DNA of 64,000 nucleotides from Chitinimonas_A lacunae (GTDB lineage Bacteria; Pseudomonadota; Gammaproteobacteria; Burkholderiales; Chitinimonadaceae): assembly GCF_042650885.1 (NCBI RefSeq), contig NZ_JBHSBU010000002.1:1-64000 (forward strand). The letters are read 5' to 3'. Below are positions 58,527-64,000 of the stretch, piece by piece; position 1 is the first letter of the stretch; each line of letters opens with the position of its first letter. Under the pieces are notes generated by a model. The model did not search any database. It was not told where the DNA came from and saw only the letters and a program-made list of their open reading frames with translations. The translations under genes were made by a program, and so were the position numbers.

Positions 58527-59543
58527 ATGAGCGTCCTCAATACCGTTCTGCGCGATCTGGCACAGCGCCAGGGCCTGCAAGCCCTGCCCGCCCGGGTGGC
58601 CGCCGTCGAGCCGCCACCGCCCCGGGTCTTATGGCGCTGGTGGTTGATTCCGCCACTCTTGGCCGGCGCAGGTGGCTTCTGGTGGCTGACGCGGTCGGAG
58701 CCCCCACCTACCGCGCCTGTCGTAGCAAGCCAGCCGATCAGCGCCCCGACGCCGGCCTCTCCCGCTCCCGCTACGGTCCCGCCAAGCCCCCTAGCAGCCG
58801 CGGTCACCGCGCCGCCTCGAGCCCAAACGCCACCCGCCCCGGCTCCGGCCATTGCGCTGGAAGAGACTCCGACGCCGCCCAAGCGCCCCGGCCTCGACCC
58901 GACCAGCCAGAAACAGGCCATCGCCCTCCATCTCTGGGCTGCACGGCGCCAGCTCGATCTGGACCGCTCGGGCCCTGCCAAGATCGAGCTGGTCGCCGCG
59001 CTGGGGCTTGATCCGGGCAATGCCGCAGCCCGCCTGCTGCTGGCCCGGGCCTGGGAAATGGAGAACCGGCCACGTTCGGCCGAAGTGGTGTTGGAGCGAG
59101 GGCTGGCCGCGCGTTCCGAAGCCGAGGTGGCACAGCGGCTCGCCACCCTACAGCTTGGGCGCGGCGCCGAGACGACGGCGCTAGCCACGCTACGGAGCCA
59201 TCTGCCGGCAGGAAGAAACCAGGCGGACTATCTGACCTTGCTGGCCACGCTGGAGCAGCGGGCAGGACAACTGGGAACGGCACTCGACCATTACCGGGCA
59301 GCGCTGGCGCTGGCACCGCGGTCGGTCCGGGCAAGAGCAGGATTGGGATTTGCGCTGATCGCCCAAGGCGAGCGCGAAGCCGGGCGGCAGCAGCTGGCGC
59401 TGGCGCTGCCGCAGGCCGATGAGCGCTTGCGGGCGGCGATCAGCCAGACCTTGAACCTAGGCGGACAGGCCGAAGCGGCGCCCGCTCAAGCGTCCGAGCG
59501 AACGGCCACGGGGACAGCCGACCTGCCCAGCAAAATGCCTTGA
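58527..59543 (+). CDS. mshN: MSHA biogenesis protein MshN (TPR protein)
   Basis: A 338-residue inner-membrane protein: MSVLNTVLRDLAQRQ, a membrane helix (VLWRWWLIPPLLAGAGGFWWL), a Pro/Ala-rich periplasmic linker (about 58-125) and several TPR-like repeats (AARLLLARAWEMENRPRSAEVVLERGLAARSEAEVAQ and LGTALDHYRAALALAPRSVRARAGLGFALIAQGERE). AAGGAAA lies upstream of the ATG. It ends the visible plus-strand MSHA genes. Confidence 0.85.
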   Translation: MSVLNTVLRDLAQRQGLQALPARVAAVEPPPPRVLWRWWLIPPLLAGAGGFWWLTRSEPPPTAPVVASQPISAPTPASPAPATVPPSPLAAAVTAPPRAQTPPAPAPAIALEETPTPPKRPGLDPTSQKQAIALHLWAARRQLDLDRSGPAKIELVAALGLDPGNAAARLLLARAWEMENRPRSAEVVLERGLAARSEAEVAQRLATLQLGRGAETTALATLRSHLPAGRNQADYLTLLATLEQRAGQLGTALDHYRAALALAPRSVRARAGLGFALIAQGEREAGRQQLALALPQADERLRAAISQTLNLGGQAEAAPAQASERTATGTADLPSKMP

Positions 59544-59761
59544 TAGGCATCTGCAACACAGCGTCCACTTGACCAAGCAGCCGAACCGAAGCTCGTAAGC
59601 CGCCATCGCGTCCCCGGCCATCCTCTGCACAGGAGACCACCATGGTGCATGGCGCCGCTTACGGTTTGGCAGGCTTGGACGCCATCTTTAAGGGAATGGG
59701 CGGGAGAGACGGGTCCGATACAGGCTGACCGGACCCGGAAGTGGGTTCGCTGGACAGGTCT

Positions 59762-61429
59762 TTACTGCCCCAGCAGGCACTCGGCCGCCCGGTGCGGCAG
59801 AACCACCCGCTGGCCGTCGGCGCCGCGATAACCCAGGCACAGACTCAACAAGGCGGCATTGGCTGCCTCGGTTGAGGGATATTCAAGCCGCAGGATAAAG
59901 CCACTGCGGCGCAGGCCCGGGTCGGACAGGGCGACGGCAACATCGGGCCGGTCCAGCGAGGCAAGTTCGATCTTGCTGGGCGCCACAGGCGCAGACAGTT
60001 CGAGCCGGCGCTCAGGCAGCGTATCGGGCAGCCTGACCCAGCCTACCGCCACCACGGCAGCACCTTCGACCGTGATCCGGTCAAGCGAACCATCGGCGCG
60101 CACGGCAGGCGGCCAATCGGACAGCCAGGACGATTCGATATCCACGCAGTTGCGGATCCGATCGATCGGAAACAATCCGGTCGCCCGCGCCTCGGCCAGG
60201 GCCTTGGCCGCATGGGTCTGGCCCGGATAGGCATAGACCGAACAGGTGCCCGGCTCGGCCTGCAAGGCCAGATTATTGTCGTAATGCTGACGCAGCTCGG
60301 CCTTGTTCACCCGGTAGGTGGCCACCCAGCCCACGGCCAACAGCGCCATCAGCAGCCAGCTCAACACCTTTCGGCCACGGCCCATCTGGTCGATGGCCGG
60401 TGCGGCCATCCCGATCAGCAGCGCCAGCAACAGACAGCCATAGAGCGAATAGCGCGAACTCAAGGCCGCCTCGACCCCGATGCTGGCCCGGCTCCAGGTC
60501 GCGGCCAGCGCGCTCAGCAGCAGCAACCCCAACCAGGCCAGCAGCACCGGCGAGCGCGAAGTCGGCACGCGCCACCACGCCAGCGCCAGCCCGATCAGCA
60601 GCAGTGCGCCCGCCGCCATCGCCGCATGGGCAGCCCTGAAACCGGCCCCGATAAAGGCCAGGAAGAACATCAGCACTTCGTGCGGCCGGCTCAACAGCAG
60701 GGTCGAGGCATTGGCAATCTTGGTATCGACCACGAAATACTGGCGCAGACCGATATAGAACGCCGCCAACGCCGCCCCGACGAGCAGCCACAGCGCCAGC
60801 GCCCGCCAGCGCCGCTGCGGCACGAGCACCAGTACGCCGGCGGCAAACAGCAGCAGACCATTGCCCTGGGTAAAGGTGGCCAGCACGGCCAGACCCAGCC
60901 CCAGACCGAACGCTCCCCGGCTCGGCCGCGCCAGCCAGACCAGGGAAGCCCAGGCAAGCACCAGCACCGGCAGATTGGACAGCGCCGTCATCGCCCAGAT
61001 GCTGGCTTCCCAATAACTCAGATTGAACAGCGCCAGTGCCGCCATCACCTGCCACAGCGGCCGCTCGCGCAAATGCGGAAAGGTCGCCCGCCAGCACAGA
61101 TAGAGCCCGAACAGGCTCAGATTGCCCAGATAGATATACCAGGCGAAATCGACCCGGCCGAACAGGCGCCATTGCACTTCACCGAGCAATTTGACCGGCA
61201 CGATCAGATGGTCCACATGCGGGTGAAACAGGAAGTTGAACCAGTTGCCGTCACGATGCAGATCGAGCAGGGCAATCAGGATGGCGTCGTAGTCGTCCCA
61301 GTAGGGAATGTTCTGGGTATGGCGGGCCACCATCACCAGATAACAGGCAAAGACCAGCACCGGCCCAAGCAGCGGCGGCAGCGAGCGTGCCGACCAGCCG
61401 GCAGACGAAGGAGAATGCGCAAGCATCAT
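59762..61429 (-). CDS. Polytopic membrane protein with GT-C glycosyltransferase-like features
   Basis: A 555-residue protein with about ten membrane helices and a soluble C-terminal domain of about 160 residues. The first loop after helix 1 reads NIPYWDDYDAILIALLDLHRDG, an acidic-pair motif like that of GT-C glycosyltransferases, which use a lipid-linked sugar donor. The C-terminal domain is probably periplasmic. The gene follows two GDP-mannose genes on the same strand, though 168 bases separate it from manB. The exact product is unknown; the GT-C assignment is inferred from topology and motif. The start has two ATGs in a row at 61424-61429. Confidence 0.6.
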   Translation of the reverse strand: MMLAHSPSSAGWSARSLPPLLGPVLVFACYLVMVARHTQNIPYWDDYDAILIALLDLHRDGNWFNFLFHPHVDHLIVPVKLLGEVQWRLFGRVDFAWYIYLGNLSLFGLYLCWRATFPHLRERPLWQVMAALALFNLSYWEASIWAMTALSNLPVLVLAWASLVWLARPSRGAFGLGLGLAVLATFTQGNGLLLFAAGVLVLVPQRRWRALALWLLVGAALAAFYIGLRQYFVVDTKIANASTLLLSRPHEVLMFFLAFIGAGFRAAHAAMAAGALLLIGLALAWWRVPTSRSPVLLAWLGLLLLSALAATWSRASIGVEAALSSRYSLYGCLLLALLIGMAAPAIDQMGRGRKVLSWLLMALLAVGWVATYRVNKAELRQHYDNNLALQAEPGTCSVYAYPGQTHAAKALAEARATGLFPIDRIRNCVDIESSWLSDWPPAVRADGSLDRITVEGAAVVAVGWVRLPDTLPERRLELSAPVAPSKIELASLDRPDVAVALSDPGLRRSGFILRLEYPSTEAANAALLSLCLGYRGADGQRVVLPHRAAECLLGQ

Positions 61430-61597
61430 GGGTGCTCGACCTATCTATGGTTGCGAAAAGGGAATCGGTGCCGGGCACGGACGAGCCCGGCAAGCGGCGT
61501 AGCAGCTATGCGTTTTTCGCATGAATAAATGGCTAGATGCAACGCCAGTTATTGCAATTATCTACTTATAGATATAACTGTTACGCATAGCTGGCAA

Positions 61598-62962
61598 TCA
61601 GGCTTCCAGCAGCGCCAGAATCTCGTCGGTCTTCTGCCGCATCAGTGCCGGATCAGCCCGGCTCTCGACATTGAGCCGCAGCAAAGGCTCGGTATTGGAA
61701 CTGCGCAGATTGAAGCGCCAATCGGCAAATTCGAGGCTCAGGCCATCGGTCCTGTCTTCGATCAGTGCTTCGGCCCGGTAACGCTCGCGTACCCGCTCAA
61801 CGGCCGCCACGGGGTCAGCCAGTCGCCGGTTGATCTCGCCCGAGGCCGGATAGCGGCTCATCCGCTCCCCGACCAGCGCCGACAAGGGCTGGCCGCGCCG
61901 ACTGATCAGTTCGATCAGCAACAGCCACGGAATCATGCCGCTGTCGCAGTAGGCAAAGTCGCGGAAATAGTGGTGCGCACTCATCTCGCCACCGTAGATG
62001 GCGTCTTCGAGCCGCATCCGCTCCTTGATGAAAGCGTGACCGGTCTTGCTTTGCACCGGCACCCCGCCGCCCGCTTCGACCAGCTCGACCGTATTCCAGG
62101 TCAGGCGCGGATCGTGGATGATGCGCGCGCCCGGGTGGCGGGCCAGGAAGGCTTCCGCCAGCAGGCCGACGATGTAATAGCCCTCGATGAATTCACCGCG
62201 CTCGTCGAACAGAAAGCAGCGGTCGAAGTCGCCATCCCAGGCAATCCCGAGATCGGCGCCATGGCGCCGCACCGCCTCGGCCGTGTCGGCCCGGCATTCG
62301 GGCAGCAGCGGATTGGGAATACCGTGCGGAAAGGTGCCATCGGGTTCGTGGTGGAGCTTTACCCAGTCGATCCGGGCACCGGCCGCAGCCAGCGCGGCTT
62401 CGAGCGCATCCACCACATGCCCCGCCGCACCGTTGCCGGCGTTGACCACCAGTTTCAGCGGCCGCAGCGCCGTCGGTTCGATATAGCTCAGCAGATGCGC
62501 GATATAGGGCCCGAGCAGGCAAGTGGCCGACAGCGTGCCGACCCGCTCCGCCGCAGCGAATTGACCGCTTTCGGCCAGACGGCGGATCGCGTCGAGCCCC
62601 GAATCGCCACTGATCGGCCGCGCGCCGCCCCGCACCAGCTTCATGCCGTTGTAGTCGGCCGGGTTATGGCTGGCGGTGACGACGATGCCGCCGTCCACCT
62701 CGAGGTGCCAGGCGGCAAAGTAGATTTCCTCGGTGCCGGCCAGGCCGATATCGATCACATCGGCGCCGCCCTCCCGCAGGCCGCGCGCCAGCGCCGCCTT
62801 GAGCGCCGGCGTCGAGAGACGGACATCCCCCCCCACCACCACCCGGCGCGCCTGTTCGATGTCGGCAAAGGCGCGACCGATCCGATACGCCACTTCCTCA
62901 TTGAGTTCGTCAGGCAGCCGGCCACGGATATCGTAGGCCTTGAAACAGCTCAGATTCATCAT
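61598..62962 (-). CDS. manB: Phosphomannomutase/phosphoglucomutase
   Basis: A 454-residue phosphohexomutase: FKAYDIRG at the start, the phosphoserine loop VTASHNPADYNGMKLV (about 95-108), the metal loop DGDFDRC, the sugar-binding loop GGEMSAHHYFRDFAYCDSG and the C-terminal RSSNTEPLLRLNVESR phosphate-binding segment. It converts mannose-6-phosphate to mannose-1-phosphate. It is 6 bases downstream of the guanylyltransferase gene; together they make GDP-mannose for polysaccharide or glycosylation. The symbol is by function; cpsG or algC are equivalents. Confidence 0.95.
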   Translation of the reverse strand: MMNLSCFKAYDIRGRLPDELNEEVAYRIGRAFADIEQARRVVVGGDVRLSTPALKAALARGLREGGADVIDIGLAGTEEIYFAAWHLEVDGGIVVTASHNPADYNGMKLVRGGARPISGDSGLDAIRRLAESGQFAAAERVGTLSATCLLGPYIAHLLSYIEPTALRPLKLVVNAGNGAAGHVVDALEAALAAAGARIDWVKLHHEPDGTFPHGIPNPLLPECRADTAEAVRRHGADLGIAWDGDFDRCFLFDERGEFIEGYYIVGLLAEAFLARHPGARIIHDPRLTWNTVELVEAGGGVPVQSKTGHAFIKERMRLEDAIYGGEMSAHHYFRDFAYCDSGMIPWLLLIELISRRGQPLSALVGERMSRYPASGEINRRLADPVAAVERVRERYRAEALIEDRTDGLSLEFADWRFNLRSSNTEPLLRLNVESRADPALMRQKTDEILALLEA

Positions 62963-62968
62963 TCCCCC

Positions 62969-64000
62969 TCAACGCCGGCCGTACAGGTCTTCAAAACGGA
63001 CAATATCGTCCTCGCCCAGATAATCGCCGCTCTGCACTTCGATCATCACCAGATCGATCACGCCGGGATTGGTCAGCCGATGGCGATGGCCGGCCGGGAT
63101 ATAGGTCGATTCATTGGTACGCACCAGGAATTCGCGCTCGTCGTTGACCACCCGGGCCGTGCCGCTCACCACGATCCAGTGTTCGCTGCGGTGGTGGTGC
63201 ATCTGCAAGGACAGGGAGCCACCGGGCTTGACCACGATGCGCTTGATCTTGAAGCGCTCCGCTTCCTCGAGCACGGTGTAGGTGCCCCAGGGCCGCGCCA
63301 CGGTGCGATGGAGACGATAGGACTCGTGGTTGTCGCGCTTGAGCCGCTCCACCACTTTCTTGACGTCCTGCACCCGGTCGCGATGGGCAACCAGCAGGGC
63401 ATCGGGCGTGTCGACGATCACGGCGTCGTCGATGCCGACCGTGGCCACCAGCCGGCTGCCACCCTGGATAAAGGTGTTGTGGGTATCGACCAGCACCGCC
63501 TCGCCGCGCACCCGGTTGCCCTCGGCATCGGCGGGCGTCAGTTCGGCCAGGGCCGTCCAGGAGCCGACATCGCTCCAGCCGAATTCGGCCGGGACTACCG
63601 CGACATTGTCGGCTTTCTCCATCAAGGCGTAGTCGATCGAAATATCGGGCAGCGCGGCAAAGCGCTCGGCATCGAATTGCAGCCAGTCACCCTCGCTTTG
63701 CTCGCGGCTTGCCTGCCAGACCGCTGAAGCGGCCTCGAACCAGTCGGGGCAATGACGCGCCAGGGCATCGAGCAGGGTCGTGGCGCTGAAGCAGAAGATG
63801 CCAGCATTCCACAGATGGCGGCCGCCTTCGAGGTAAGCGCAGGCAGTGACGGCGTCGGGCTTTTCGACGAAGCGGGCCACGCGACGGCCACCCATATCGA
63901 GCGGCTCGCCCAGCTCGATATAGCCATAGCCCGTGTGCGGCTCGGTCGGGCGGATGCCGAACGTCACCAGCTCGCCCTGAGCTGCCAGCCGGGCAGCCAG
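62969..64000 (-). CDS. manC: Mannose-1-phosphate guanylyltransferase / mannose-6-phosphate isomerase (C-terminal part; runs off right edge)
   Basis: The last 343 residues are visible; the frame is open to the right edge, so the N-terminal nucleotide-binding part lies outside. Visible motifs are FGIRPTEPHTGYGYIE, ARFVEKPDAVTA (the FVEKP active-site motif), WSDVGSWTAL and the C-terminal type II PMI cupin KIKRIVVKPGGSLSLQMHHHRSEHWIVVSGTARV with QxHxHRxEHW. It is therefore the bifunctional form that also isomerises fructose-6-phosphate. It precedes manB in the same operon. Confidence 0.95.
   Translation of the reverse strand: MAARLAAQGELVTFGIRPTEPHTGYGYIELGEPLDMGGRRVARFVEKPDAVTACAYLEGGRHLWNAGIFCFSATTLLDALARHCPDWFEAASAVWQASREQSEGDWLQFDAERFAALPDISIDYALMEKADNVAVVPAEFGWSDVGSWTALAELTPADAEGNRVRGEAVLVDTHNTFIQGGSRLVATVGIDDAVIVDTPDALLVAHRDRVQDVKKVVERLKRDNHESYRLHRTVARPWGTYTVLEEAERFKIKRIVVKPGGSLSLQMHHHRSEHWIVVSGTARVVNDEREFLVRTNESTYIPAGHRHRLTNPGVIDLVMIEVQSGDYLGEDDIVRFEDLYGRR

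Noticed and set aside
61529..63727. A 732-codon plus-strand frame opposite manB and manC
   Set aside because: Antisense shadow; the minus strand encodes intact phosphomannomutase and guanylyltransferase motifs.

Overview
The window looks like chromosome from a GC-rich betaproteobacterium, probably Neisseriales or Burkholderiales. This is an inference from gene content and codon use: almost all coding is GC-rich, with short AT-rich islands at promoters. I see no rRNA, tRNA, CRISPR array, integrase or transposase.

Region 1 (1-38048) is a type VI secretion system (T6SS) locus. All 13 core components are present: tssA, B, C, D (hcp), E, F, G, H (clpV), I (vgrG), J, K, L and M, plus tagF and an FHA protein (tagH). 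The minus-strand arm reads tssA-tssB-tssC-hcp-vgrG and continues into effector genes: DUF6484, DUF2169, a ketosynthase-like protein, a DUF4150 PAAR-like tip, a GHH-type nuclease toxin candidate, a beta-propeller protein, a TIGR02270 HEAT protein and a thioredoxin-like protein. A second DUF2169 + ketosynthase-like pair follows, then the start of a second effector-like gene that runs off the left edge. The plus-strand arm reads orf69-tssJ-K-L-M-tagF-tssE-F-G and a secreted protein. Next come an orphan solute-binding protein, an M48 protease, an Xre/RES toxin-antitoxin pair, clpV (minus) and tagH (plus).

Region 2 (38049-43561) holds a large exported protein of unknown function (minus) and the formaldehyde detoxification pair frmA-fghA (plus).

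Region 3 (43562-59543) is an MSHA-type (type IVb) pilus locus on the plus strand, in the order mshE-G-F, pilin, C-D-O-P-Q, I, PilN-like, J-K-L-M-N. It encodes the c-di-GMP-binding assembly ATPase, platform protein, pilins, adhesin-like MshQ, alignment proteins and secretin.

Region 4 (59762-64000, minus) has the end of a mannose-1-phosphate guanylyltransferase gene, a phosphomannomutase (together making GDP-mannose) and a polytopic GT-C-like membrane protein.

The observations I rate highest are the duplicated effector-adaptor module whose ketosynthase-like proteins seem to lack the catalytic cysteine, the related effector N-termini at the two ends of that module, a Lys/Arg-rich stretch inside the nuclease toxin, and a repeated intergenic element found just after several stop codons. 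All functional calls rest on reading motifs by eye; no database search was run.
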